A stretch of 64,000 nucleotides of DNA from Rhizophagus clarus. Taxonomy: Eukaryota > Glomeromycota > Glomeromycetes > Glomerales > Glomeraceae. Position numbers and translations under genes: made by a program. The notes under the pieces were generated by a model, which ran no database searches, had not been told where the DNA came from, and was given only the letters and a program-made list of their open reading frames with translations. The DNA is taken from positions 1,056,501 to 1,120,500 of the forward strand of contig BLAL01000262.1 in the NCBI GenBank assembly GCA_015698045.1, in the 5' to 3' direction. Every line of letters begins with the position of its first letter. The first letter of the stretch is position 1. Positions 13,201-24,826 of this stretch are shown here, piece by piece.

Positions 13201-16200
13201 CAGAACTTCCTGAAATTTGAGCTTTGTTGGACAAAAGTCCAAGTCTAATAGACCAAATAACTAATACTATTAATAGTTATCAATTACCTAGTAACGCTTT
13301 GTAAGTCGATGAAGCACATATTGGTTTTCCTGATCTTGCTGAAAGAAGAGAAAAATAAAATAATAACTGAGTTTTAAATTTAACATTTTCAAATACGAAT
13401 GGAAAATTTATTTACTTATAAATAACGGTACAAGTTTAACGAAATTAATCACCATTCCAATCTTCCTAAATCGTACAATCTTCTATCAAAACTTAAACCT
13501 AAAATATATGATATTATAATCATGGGTAAATCCGTTGATTAATAATTTAAAAATTAAGAACGAAATTTGATCGCAAAATAATTCATAAATAACATCTCAC
13601 CTAATTATAAAAAAAAAAAAAAAAAAAATTCAAATAGAAATTTCGAATTCGAAACAACAACTAATCGTTCTTAAATAGTGCATTTAAATGAGTAAAAAAA
13701 ACATATATTCAAGAATATCTTAAGATAGGTTATTTATCGTCGTCTTAAAGTAATAATGATTAGCAATTAATTTAAAATAACTTAATTTATTTCATCATTC
13801 GAACAACAGAAATTAGACAAAACATAATGTAAAAAAAAATTGAGATAAGTTAAATAAAGTAGAATAGTTTATTGGTCACCCGGCAACCATGGTTATGATT
13901 GTTTTGCGATAATTTCCTTAAAAGTATAGAATCCTTTGTAAATGATACGAATTTAAAAATTTTTTTTTAAAAGAATACGTAAAAGTAATAATTAATGTCA
14001 CTTCTTTGATTAATGCCCAAAAAAGGAATGTCATGGAAAAATGAATGTCATTACACAACGACGTAAGTGCAACCTCATTCATATATTTCCAATTTTAGGA
14101 AATTCAATTTTCTCAAAGATCCTTTTTTCAGAAATTATTTTAAATGTACAGCCTAAAAATAATTTTATTTATTACTTGCTTAATTTAATTATGCTATTTC
14201 ATATATAAGGTTGCTATTTTCGTTTAAATCCCCAACCAATACAAATTCTCATACAAATGATTTGCACCAATAAAGTTTGTGTTCGGTTACTCGTTTAATA
14301 CCTGGACCGACTTGAATTTCATTATTAAATATCACCAAGTAAATTTTTATTGAGAAATTTGAAATTATAGATGTAAGAGAATTATTTATGTATAAAAATA
14401 TAATAAGTTTAAAAAAAGAGAGATAATTAATCATTTTAGCGATATTAATACACACTAATTATGACCTTTGTAAAGTCTTCGAAAAAGTGATGAAATTTGG
14501 TATTAAACGCACTTAGGATGGTTAATAAAGTAAATAAAATTATCTAAGGGTGGGATTTTCTTAGGAATCATAGAGTATATTGACTACAAGCCTCTAGGAT
14601 TAACCTTCCACAGTTATTAGTATAATAATAATATACTATTATAATAAAAAACGTTTAATAAAGAGAAATATTTTTACATTGCTAAAAGTTTCTCCCTCGG
14701 GAAAAAAACCATGGTATTCCCTCCCATGTAGAACGTATCACTCATTAAGTATAACATGTGATAGCTATTCTAAAATAAAATGAGAGATTTCCTGGCTATC
14801 ATTCACCATGAGTGACACTCAATACACCTAGTGCGACAGAAGATTAAGTATAAAACTAAAAACACATGTAACCTGAAGATCAAGATTAAACGAAAAAAAA
14901 AAATTCTATAATTTACATAAATTCGAGTTACTGTATGAACGGATAAACTCATAATCAGATCCGGACTTCAAGTTGCTTAAAATTCTCCAGGTCTTAACTA
15001 ATTATTTACTATGAGAAAAAAGGTTATGTAATTTTGTAATGACTTACAGTATATGATCTTACGATAAAGATGTGAGTGTAGATTTTCTAACCTAGAACGT
15101 TTTTATGCATATGTAATACTTAGAAAAATTCTCTTTATATAGAAATTCATATTTATTTAATATATGATTTCGAATTTTTATTGCTAATAAGAATAAAATT
15201 GAAAAATAAATTGTACGCATAAGAAATTAATGTCGAATAGTTACTGACATTTTTTCTTCTATGTCCAATAATAGTTTTAGTATTTGACGTTTTTTCTTGT
15301 TCTAGATTATTAGGTTTTGGCAAAAATGTTTAGTATTTCAAAATTATATAACTCATAAAGGCCTCTTCGCCTTTCAGTTGTTGCCTTTTTTTAAAAAAAA
15401 TTGATTCAATATGTTATACTGTACTATACGTATAAAGTTTCGATCTGATTTTACGAAAGAAATTCTTATTTTGCTCATGGCTTTCTTCGAATTCTTAAAT
15501 CGAATTTTCTTATGTTACCAAATCACTTTCAAAGCCTTTATCTCTCTTTATCTCTCCGTCTTTCCGAATGTAGAAGGAATTATCATTTTGAAATTGACAT
15601 AATAGTATTAAATCAAATCATAGCAACTAGTAAACTATTCCAAATTAATCTTCATGGGTCTAATCATAGAAACGAATTAAAAGAATTGAAAGGTTATTCG
15701 CGAATCAACATCATGTATCACAAATACTTGATGCATAATGCATGTACGGTCTTATCCGTTAACCACACGATGTCTTAATACTGTAGTACATACAATATTA
15801 CATACAGTACATCTCGACCAATACAAGTTGTTGTATATAAAGTGGTTCATTGTTGAATTTAATAATACTTTTTTGAAATCTGAGTACAAACGCCAATGTA
15901 TTTTAACTAATCCATTTCGCAAATGTCGATTATAATTTTTTTGTAAAAAAAAAAAGCAAAAATTGTGCTGAAAAATTTTCTCTATTACCAATTTTATTGT
16001 GTCAAAAATACGTACATTTTACAATAATGTATTTATTAATAAGTTTTTTTTAATAATACTTTAGTATACAATATACTTGTATGAATTTTTATCACGATTA
16101 ATTCGAATTAGTCCACTTGAAAATATTTTAATTTTATAAATTGTTTTAATATCTGCAAGAAAAAGAAATTTGAGAATGATGAAATGATTAATTATTATAG

Positions 16201-16552
16201 TTATCATTATAGAATTACGTTGACGCCAAACTTGATATAACTCACTTTTTTAAGTTATTTGGCGTCTAGATATTTTTTGATTTATTCCTGATTTATGATT
16301 TATTCCTGATTTATATAAAAGTTTTTTACATCGGTCAAAATCATAAAATTTTCCGCGTTATTGTCTGATTTTGGAAATGCTTTTATCAATATATATTTAT
16401 CGATATTTCCATTTTTCCCTAAGGATAGTAGATGATAGATACTAAGATACTTTAAAAAATAACTTATCTCCTCGAATATATTGATGATTTTTAACCGTAG
16501 GTTCATAATTTGAACTGATTATTTTAATAAAGAGAATCAATAATATAGAGTA
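10205..16552. other. long AT-rich non-coding stretch
   Basis: No recognisable gene in about 6.3 kb. The ORFs here (for example 14249-14455 on the minus strand and several overlapping ones at 15411-15991) are short, overlap on opposite strands and lack family resemblance. Simple repeats include TA-rich runs near 10836-10852, T and A runs near 10962, 11048, 11143 and 11355, and a poly-A of about 19 at 13610. The bases just above 10204 must hold the promoter of the F-box-like gene, but no motif stands out. Confidence 0.5.
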
Positions 16553-16732
16553 ATGTATTTTCAAAGAAAACGGAATCAATTAAGAAAAAAACGAATCGTA
16601 AATAGAACATATCGACGACGTAACGCATCGATTAATAATGACGACGTATTGAATTGTATCGCCAACCTTCCTCAACAATTTATAGATGACCCATTGATAT
16701 ATCGATTTTTCAATGGGATTTCCTTCCATTAA
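16553..16732 (+). CDS. 59-residue basic protein with FFNG C-terminal tail
   Basis: This ATG-to-TAA reading frame encodes 59 residues, short enough to be missed by common length cut-offs. The first 24 residues are dominated by Arg and Lys (QRKRNQLRKKR, then TYRRR). The C-terminus reads LPQQFIDDPLIYRFFNGISF plus H. It aligns directly with the ends of the F-box-like protein at 9566-10204 (IPLQTTVNDPKIFEFYNGFS) and of the 55942-56689 gene (IPQQTVVNDPFINQFFNGFP). The conserved order of basic block, IPxQ, ND/DDP and FFNG-x-SF argues that this is real coding sequence. It could be a free-standing small gene or the last exon of a gene whose F-box exon is lost. Function unknown. Confidence 0.6.
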   Translation: MYFQRKRNQLRKKRIVNRTYRRRNASINNDDVLNCIANLPQQFIDDPLIYRFFNGISFH

Positions 16733-17507
16733 AGAGAAAACTAAAATTTGAATTATTTTTACGTACTGCGGAAAATTTACTGTGCCGCATTTTAACCGAT
16801 ACCTTCGCTATTATCCTACCAATAAGTTTGTTATTTCACGATGACTAATTCGACTTAAATCCTTTGTAGATTATATTTTATTTTTATATTATTGTTCAAA
16901 CATTTACTATATGTTAACGCCACCTTATCTGTTATACGATACTTAACATTTATTCCTACATATTTTATTCATGGTTGAAACATGATGGGCTTTGATTCCA
17001 AATTATTCAAATTTTCTATTGATCTATCACTTTCTCTTTGAAAAATACAACCGATTTTTTATGTTTACATAGTTTTCTTTAACAATAGTCTAGTTGTTCT
17101 AATGATTTATCTAAATAAATAGGATATGAAGTAAAAGTCCAGCAGGAAAACATAAATAAATGTGACGTATATTTTGTGGCCACATTCAATAAAATTCATT
17201 ATTTTTTTTTATTAGCAATGAATTATATAAAAGTATTATATATATGACTATATTTTAAAAAAAAATTTTTTTTTTTTGGCGGACAGTAACATGATGCCTC
17301 GTAGATTAAATATTGTTTTCAAATTGAAAGCCGCTAGTTTTATCTGAGAAACTTTATTTGTTAAGGATTTAAGGCCTCTTAAATTTGATTAATAACTGAT
17401 ATCGAGGACTCGAGGGCTCTATAAATCGTGATTTTCTAGTTGATTTTAACAAGGTTTAACAGTTTTTTGCCCCCATTTATGGGGTGACGAAAACATGCAC
17501 AGTATAT
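16733..17507. other. AT-rich intergenic stretch
   Basis: No gene was seen. It includes a poly-T and poly-A patch near 17254-17278 and a CCCCATTTATGGGG mini-hairpin near 17471-17484. Confidence 0.5.
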
Positions 17508-17631
17508 CCTATGTATGTACAGTATGTATGGTGACCTATGGATGGTATTTTAGTATTTTACTATTGCGATAACCATACAGTATGAAAATTATTACATACA
17601 TACCATACATAAGCCACCATACATACATAGG
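17508..17631. repeat. imperfect inverted repeat rich in CATACATA
   Basis: CCTATGTATG at 17508 pairs with CATACATAGG ending at 17631. The arms continue imperfectly through TATGGTG and CACCATA, forming a possible 124-bp foldback. It may be a small MITE or a folded microsatellite. Confidence 0.55.
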
Positions 17632-17794
17632 ATCTTTCATGTTTACTATTTAATCCATTATAACGATATGCAGTGTACGTGAAACAGTGGAACAATATTG
17701 AAATGTACTAACCTTAACTTGTAGCGCAGGGTTAAAATATAAAAAGCCACATGTTAATACACTGTAATGGAACGGTCTAGACCTTTCCTTATTT

Positions 17795-17981
17795 GGGGAC
17801 GTCTAAAGCGGAGCAGAGTCACGTGATCATATCGAAACATTTGTCACCGGAATCACACCCTCTCCACTCTTCATTTTTACTAAGTATTCTGGGACTCCTA
17901 TTTGTCACTCATTATTCGTCACATTCGTAATTTCTTAATGCCGTAATGCCAGCCAAAACTGCTCCGCTTTAGACGCTCCCC
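17795..17981. mobile_element. 187-bp MITE with GGGGACGTCTAAAGCGGAGC ends
   Basis: The terminal inverted repeat GGGGACGTCTAAAGCGGAGC is matched by GGGGAGCGTCTAAAGCGGAG on the opposite strand at the right end. Both ends are flanked by TTATTT (17789-17794 and 17982-17987), a clean 6-bp direct repeat consistent with a target duplication. Just inside the left end is TCACGTGATCA. The interior matches the MITE at 7555-7750 in reverse orientation. It is non-coding. Confidence 0.85.
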
Positions 17982-17987
17982 TTATTT

Positions 17988-18779
17988 GATAATATGCAAT
18001 GTCGATCAGTATGACAGGAAATACACACTCGACAAATGGATTTGTTCGGAGTTTTTGTTCCGTTACAAAGGAATGTGCGACTTGAACAGTAAATAGATTA
18101 GATATAATATATATATATATATTTTTTTTTAGTAATCACGATCGAGGATCTTGTACTTTTATTATTAATGGAATGATAACTCCGAATTAATGAATGAAGA
18201 TTTATTATTTTTTTTCATTTGATCCATTTAAAATGTAAGATAATCAAATGAATAATAATAGAAATCTCGATGAACTTAAATGTTGAAACTGCACGTGGCT
18301 TATTGTTGTAAGTTAATTAGGCGTTCCAGGCTACCATGTTTATTTGTGTAAGGAGTAAATTCTTCTTTCGAAAAACGAATTCTTGGTCCTGTACCATTTG
18401 CAATATTCATAAAAAGCAATTAATAAACTAACACAACGGAAAATATATTATGTAAATATAATATTTAATTTATTTATTTTGATATTTCAAACTTTATCTA
18501 CAAATGAAATAAGTAAAAAATCATTCTATTTTTATATAGAAATAGAAATATTCGAGAATTTATATTATTCTGTTGCACATTCTATTTGTTCTATCGACAA
18601 AAAAAAAAAATTCCTTTGCTTCATATATAAACATGATCAGTTTTAAGACCTTTTTATAATAAAATTTTTTGCTTTTTACTTTCAGCAGCAGCAACATAAA
18701 AAATTGATTATTATTATTTTTTTAATCGGTTCATTGAAAAATTGATTAATTGATCCCGTATCATTATTAAGCAATCGAA
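17988..18779. other. AT-rich stretch upstream of a small basic-protein gene
   Basis: No second gene was seen. It contains a TA microsatellite near 18106-18121 and poly-A runs. The promoter of the gene starting at 18780 should lie here, but no distinct element is visible. Confidence 0.45.
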
Positions 18780-19007
18780 ATGTCAATGTCACGAGGAAAA
18801 AAGACACAAAGGATCAAAAGACTTCGATCCGGACCACATAATACCTTTAATAAAAAAGATACATTAGATCGCATCAAGAGAATCCCTCGACAAACAAATA
18901 TAGAGAATTCGCTGGTTAACGATTTTTTCAATGGATCTTCTTTTTATCCTCAAATAATAACTACCTCATCGATAAATGAACTTTTCAATGGATTTTCTTT
19001 TCATTAA
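18780..19007 (+). CDS. small basic protein with duplicated FFNG tail
   Basis: A 75-residue ORF with an ATG start and a second in-frame ATG two codons later. Residues 5-20 are Arg/Lys-rich (RGKKTQRIKRLRSG). The C-terminal half carries the family tail twice. The first is IPRQTNIENSLVNDFFNGSS followed by F. The second, ending the protein, is SINELFNGFSFH. The tandem tail is direct evidence that the tail is a repeatable unit rather than random sequence. The IPRQT start of the first copy aligns with IPLQT in the F-box-like protein. No catalytic motif, signal peptide or membrane span is seen. Function unknown; it could be a peptide that uses the tail as a docking motif, which is speculation. Confidence 0.6.
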   Translation: MSMSRGKKTQRIKRLRSGPHNTFNKKDTLDRIKRIPRQTNIENSLVNDFFNGSSFYPQIITTSSINELFNGFSFH

Positions 19008-19957
19008 ACTTTTTATCAACAAATTTTTTTTATTCTTCAAATTGTATATTTAACTACTTTTGTAAATTTTTTTACTGTAGTAAAGTTTCGTTGACATTTG
19101 ATTTATTTTAGAAAATTTTTTACACCAATTACATATTTATATCACATACATAATCCTCACAAAGAAATTATTTGTATTTACCCTTTGTAAATAAAATGTT
19201 TTAATTACTACTTCGCCTATGAATCGGAGAAGTGATATTCAAATTTCTTATACAATAAAAACTTTTGTAATAATAACATTAAAAGGATAAAATTTATATT
19301 ATTATTAGAAAGCTATGACTCTACATTCATTTTTATTCAAAAAAAATATATATTTATTTAAAAAAAATTTTTTAAAACATTCGTATGAAGTTTTTTTTAC
19401 TATATGATTTTGAACCAAGAATTGAAATCTCCGTTTCCTCCTTAGTAAACTTTTTGAGAAGAAAAAAAAAATGGTTCGTTAACGAATAAACTTGAATTTC
19501 CAGAATTAATTTATTATTCGTCAAAAAAAAATTTCAGGTTACATATTATTTTTGTGTAATTAACATCAAATGATTACTGTGCATTCGGAGGTTATCATAT
19601 GACTATCGCCCCAAAATTTAATTCCGATTCAATATTAAAAGCGGGTCGTCAATTAAGCGTTTGACACGTGATTTCTTATTAATTAATTGAAATTTCGAAG
19701 TTAGCTAGTTTATTATTTTTATGATTTTATAAATGTCTATTTATGTTTTATTTTAAATAATAATACTGCAAAACAACGTCTTTTTAGTTAAGAATCTACC
19801 CACGATAATTCTCCAGACGGAGCATTTACACAAAATCAAAATATCAGAGTTCCGATAGGATTTATTCTTTATTAGCAGATTAACATGCTTCAAATTCAGG
19901 ACTAAATATTTTTGACAGAACATACGTTTCGTTTATTTTTTCCTTTTTTTTTTTTAG
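19008..19957. other. AT-rich intergenic stretch
   Basis: This is mostly low-complexity sequence downstream of the preceding gene. No credible ORF or RNA gene was seen. Confidence 0.45.
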
Positions 19958-20018
19958 GAGATCGGTTCTTTGGCGAATATCGATGATGAGTTACAGCTGT
20001 TGAAATTACAGCTGATGG
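19958..20018 (+). other. orphan exon-like block
   Basis: A 61-bp block is bounded by a long T-tract ending in TTTTTTAG on the left and GGTAAACG on the right, as expected for an internal exon. One frame encodes EIGSLANIDDELQLLKLQLM, an amphipathic, coiled-coil-like stretch. Its G+C is visibly above the surroundings. No neighbouring exons could be joined with confidence. Confidence 0.35.
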
Positions 20019-23017
20019 GTAAACGAGAATTTATTATTAGAATCAAATAAATCTATCGAGCTTATTTTGTCAAATTCATTCTCAAATCTCAATTATATGT
20101 ATAATAATTTATCTACTACATGAGAATTAGCAGAGAGAAAAAATGTAATAGCTCTGTCGTAACCTAAACTCAACCATATCCCAAATCCAACTTGGGACTT
20201 AGGTATACGAGATAGTAACTAATTTATTGAGTTCTGATACGAGTTATGGCCACAAAACAGATTAGTCCGGTTATCTTTCATACAGTACATTCTTACATTA
20301 AGACTCGGTCAAGGAAGTTCTTTAACCTTCCAAGATTTATTTTCATTTCAAATTTACCATCGATAATCTTACAAGTAAAACAAATTACATATTTTTTATG
20401 TTTTCTGTTTCTACCATACGTTATACTACTAATCAAAGACGTAGTAAATTAAAATCATTGATATAAAGCGTAACTTTTCATTGTTTCAAATATAAAATGT
20501 CTGAAAGTAATCAGATTTTCTTTCTATTTTTTTTTTTTTGTATTATTGCTTCTTAAGTTAACACGCAAAGTAAGTTTAAATACAATAAATTTATAACAAA
20601 CATTTTATTTGGCGTAGGTTTAAATGGAATAGTAGTACGTCATGATTTGATCAGCCAACATGCTTACGTTCATACTTTTATTTTGTCACACAAAGTAATT
20701 TCCAAAAAAATTTGTAAGCAAATCCATTCTTCCAAATTCTATATTCCATTCTGATCTTCGCTTTACTGCATAATTTAATACTGGTAAAAAAAACAGTTGA
20801 AAGAATGGGGTAAAAATGATTATAAATAAGAAACGGAATAATACAAACTTTATCAATTTACGGTATGTGCCGAACGTAAACTTCGGGTATGTTATACAAA
20901 TGACGTAATCTTAAAATGCGCTTACATAAGCAAACAAGTATCTAATTAAAAAATTTTACGCAAAATGTATTGTGTATACCGTATCAAGTATATACTGTAT
21001 ATTATTAGCAGGACGTACATATAGTCAAAAAAAAAGATATATTGCTTCATTAAGGTTAAGGGTTGGATTACCTTATTAACAAACAAAATAATTGGTCTCA
21101 AAATTAATGAAATAGAATTTTCTATGCATAACGGAAAAAAGTTAATGCTAATAAATCAATCATTCTTAATAAATGATATTAAATCAATTTATTCTCTATT
21201 CTTTATTATACAATTTTCTTATTTGCGTATAGATGCTAATTAAACTGGTTAATATTTCTCATATTATTATATATTTATATGTCATAGTGTAAATAGTTTA
21301 TATACTTTAGATGAAAGTAAGTTCATTACATGGCAAAATATAATTTAAAGTCTCTACCATTGGTCGAAATGGCATAGTTTCCACTATGTTATTGGCGCAT
21401 GTGATTGAAACTTGTCCAATTTGCATAACATTTCCATAACATTTCCGCAAAAACTAGAAAATCCATTATAATCTGGCATACACTACGGAAATTGAACAGC
21501 TTTCTATCAAATTTTGATTTTCTTGTCATTCAATTGGAACAATAGAAATATAATTTCTCATACAAAACGTACGATAATTATAAGTTAAGGGACCTATTTT
21601 ACATGAAAAAGATTTTTATAACTAACTTTTGATTGATTTTTGGTCGACCATTTTCTCTACATATAAATACATATAAATAGACACATTTTTTTGTTTCGTT
21701 TACTTATCCGTAATGGTAAATTATTAATGATACTTCTGAAACTTTTTCGAATTTATATTAATTCTTTAATGAATATAAGTTATTGTTTAATAACATCTAT
21801 ACAGTCTAATTGTTGTATCAATATTCGACATAAAGTTCATAAACATGTTAATTTTTGATGTGTATATTATATTAATAGTGCGTAGCGAAATACAGAAATT
21901 AATGATCACCAAGTAATACACTTTCTGGAATCTAAATGGTGACGATTTCCTTAAAACTGAGGAAATGATTTTAAAAATTAAGAACAAAATCTAAAAAATT
22001 TCCTTAAATCAGAGAAAATGAATTTTAAAAAATTAAGAAACAAAAATCAGGAAAAAATGTAACAAAGAAATTTCTGCACAACAGTTAATTTTTTTATTTA
22101 TTATATAATTCAAGTTGCGGGCGAACTGAAAAATATTTGTAGACTAGACTTTTGAATTTTGGAGAAACTAATTTCGCCACAAGCCCACAACCATGAAATT
22201 CGAAACCTCCGTAGCAAAAAAGGAACTGGTAGATTGTTTTATAATGCGCGCATAGTAGTCAAAATCATTTTATGTTAGTTGATGTTATACAACTGAGGTA
22301 AAAGAGTTATTATCATATTAATGCCGTTAAATTTATAATTATGTACGAAGAAATAATTGACATCTTAAATTTATTTTTAAATGAAATAGTAAAATACATA
22401 CAAGGCCAAGTAAAAAAGGACTGGCGAGACCTTAAAGAGCAAAACTTTTCGCTAATCATAAAATAGTTTCGTTCGCAATATTAAATAACATAAATTACAT
22501 AAAAAGTAAAATCAAGTCAAAATAGTCATAATTATCATTATCATCAGATGATATTATGATGGGCAGTGGGCTTTTCTAATCTTTTTCCTAGCAGGAAGGA
22601 AAAAATATTATAATTCAAGCAACGATAAATACTTTCAATATTATACGTATTTATTGTTCTTATTTCACCCAGCTGTTGACTCTATAAAAATAAAAATTCA
22701 AAAATCGTAGTATAATAATATTTATTACTAAAATGTTACTAAAATGCAGTATTTAATTTAGAAGATATGTTATAATTGATTTTTAGTGTTCATTCCTGTT
22801 TATTTGACTTGTTTAAATGTTTCAAAAAAAAAAAAAAAAAAAAAAAAATTTGGTTGTACGAATCAATTGAATCAAATTTACCTATTTTTGAATATTTTTA
22901 TCACTTTCATCGTTGATAATGAAATAATGGTTTTCATTATATATAATTTTAGTCAAAAAAAGTTAGTTAATGAGTTGTTCAAATTTAGAAAAAATCAAAG
23001 GGTAATCATTATTTCCA
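20019..23017. other. AT-rich non-coding stretch
   Basis: No recognised gene in 3 kb. A 41-codon ORF at 22341-22466 (+) encodes MYEEIIDILNLF followed by a segment with KKDWRDLKEQN. The latter is faintly like the CKDW part of F-box-like proteins, but too weak to call. A poly-A run of about 24 lies at 22825-22848. Confidence 0.4.
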
Positions 23018-23227
23018 ATGGATTTAGATCAGAAAAGAATCAATGACGACGTAGCTCACGAATTCCGAAAGGACTGTCGATCTTCCGATAGAAAACAATC
23101 ATTTAATGACAATTTTTTTGATAAAACCGGATTTAATAGTTACCTAACATCCGGTGTAACTCGTTATCGAACTTTATCTTATCATTCAATCATATTAACT
23201 ATTTTCTATCCGATTTTTCTACTATAA
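23018..23227 (+). CDS. possible small protein upstream of paralogue A
   Basis: A 69-residue ATG ORF ends about 105 bp before the larger gene at 23333. It is polar and charged at the N-terminus (RKDCRSSDRK) with KQSFNDNFFDKTGF in the middle, a weak echo of the FFNG tail. The last 15 residues are hydrophobic. No family is recognised and it may be chance. Confidence 0.25.
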   Translation: MDLDQKRINDDVAHEFRKDCRSSDRKQSFNDNFFDKTGFNSYLTSGVTRYRTLSYHSIILTIFYPIFLL

Positions 23228-23332
23228 ATAAAGATTTTTTATTTACATAAAAAAAAGTGAAAATATTTGTTTCTTGATTTAAATCTTAAATACAAATTTA
23301 TTTCAATCCGTTAAAGAATAAACATTGCCAAA

Positions 23333-24130
23333 ATGCATGAACAAGCTATTTTTACTGATACTTCATCTATTCCTCAATTTAATACCATTAGCATGTCGTC
23401 AGATGTAAATGTTCTTGACAATATGTCTCAAGAATTGACAACTGCAATAGCGTCGCATACTACGCCACTCAGCAGAATAGATGAAAATCAATCGTTACAA
23501 ATTACATGTCATAATCCCAACATTCAGGAAATGAATTCTTTACAACCCATTCAAGATCATTTGGCACCTGGTTCATCTTCATTAGCGTTCTTTTATGCGC
23601 CACCAAATGATTTTCAAATATATCATATCACCTGTGAAGAAATATCACTATCCTTTGAATCTGTATCACAATTAATAAACCACACAGACAATAGCAGCTC
23701 AATTCATAATTATCCTCGTTCTAATAATATTTATGTGTTTTACCATGAACAACCTGAAATAAAGGGAATCTACAAAGTAACTTGTGAAATGATTTCACAT
23801 ACATTCATATTTCAATTTTTAAATAAAATCATTTATGATAATCTATTCGCTCAATATGAATACTATCATCAACAAGAATTTTCTAATAGTCATCAAGAAA
23901 ATCTCAAATTTCATTTGAAAAAAGATTTAATACATTATTTAGTACCAAAACAGGTTCATGGACAGAATTATTACTCATTTTATCAAGATTATTATAATTA
24001 CCCAAATTATACATTAAACTCTAATATAGATGTGGATAATCATCCCCAGAAACACAATAAAAATATTACTTCTCAACAAGATATTATTTTACAAAATAGA
24101 AGCGATTATAATATTCCAAACTTACTATGA
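23333..24130 (+). CDS. paralogue A: duplicated FY..CE repeat protein
   Basis: A 265-residue intronless ORF with an ATG start. The first 80 residues are polar and low in structure (Ser, Thr, Gln, Asn). Two homologous units follow. Unit 1 (residues 86-118) contains FFYAPPNDFQIYHITCEEIS. Unit 2 (135-168) contains VFYHEQPEIKGIYKVTCEMI followed by SHTF. They share FY, IY, [IV]TCE, IS and a later F at the same spacing. A conserved block follows at 188-205 (QENLKFHLKKDLIHYL), then an Asn/Tyr/Gln-rich tail. It is clearly homologous to the proteins at 34359-34976 and 48578-49411. No signal peptide, membrane segment or catalytic motif is visible. I do not recognise the family. Conservation of the core but not the ends suggests a folded binding domain. 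Confidence 0.85.
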   Translation: MHEQAIFTDTSSIPQFNTISMSSDVNVLDNMSQELTTAIASHTTPLSRIDENQSLQITCHNPNIQEMNSLQPIQDHLAPGSSSLAFFYAPPNDFQIYHITCEEISLSFESVSQLINHTDNSSSIHNYPRSNNIYVFYHEQPEIKGIYKVTCEMISHTFIFQFLNKIIYDNLFAQYEYYHQQEFSNSHQENLKFHLKKDLIHYLVPKQVHGQNYYSFYQDYYNYPNYTLNSNIDVDNHPQKHNKNITSQQDIILQNRSDYNIPNLL

Positions 24131-24826
24131 CGATAATTTTGGTCATAATTTTAAGAATTTTACATTTTTTTTATTACAACATTATTTATTATCTTCATTC
24201 AACTGTGAAATTTTTATAACTAAAATGTCTTAAGAATAAAATTATTTATATTTTCACATACAATCAATTTAATATTAATTAATTAACACAGTTCATCAGA
24301 GTCATAAAGGTATGAATTAAACTTTAGGTTACGTAGTCCTGGAACTTTTTAAATTGACTTTAATACTACTACTACGCAAGATAATATTTTTCAAATTTTG
24401 AAGGATGTAGATCCTATTACTAGAACGCCCGCTGAATCCGTCACTCAATAAATAATCGTTAGTACTTTTAATGCCTCTGGCTAAATGTTATTGCACACAG
24501 TATAAAACTCGCTTTTCCTATCACGTGACATTTAGCTAATACTTCGAGGATCCTTAACGTATGCAGCGTGCGTATGTTATTAGTGTATGCACTGACCGAA
24601 GTTTAGGAGTTATGCACTTGCACGTGATAGCGTTAATGTTAACTCTGACCGTATTTACGATAATAACGTACGTACGTTAAGGAATTCCATACGGATCAAC
24701 AAATTCTTTAAATTCTTTCGCTAATGAATAACGGTAATGTAGGCCAACATTACGATAGTTCTGGCCAGCATTACCTATTATTGTGTTAACAGTAAAAATA
24801 TTTTGAATATCATCAGTTCATCACTA
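24131..24826. other. intergenic stretch with palindromes
   Basis: No gene was seen. It holds TATCACGTGA (24516-24525) and GCACGTGATA (24620-24629), the perfect palindrome TAACGTACGTACGTTA (24664-24679), and a hairpin at 24733-24775. The hairpin arms are GGTAATG and CATTACC, with inner GGCCA and TGGCC. Confidence 0.6.

Noticed and set aside
22341-22466. 41-codon ORF with KKDWRDL, considered as an F-box remnant
   Set aside because: Only a four- or five-residue resemblance; insufficient to assign.
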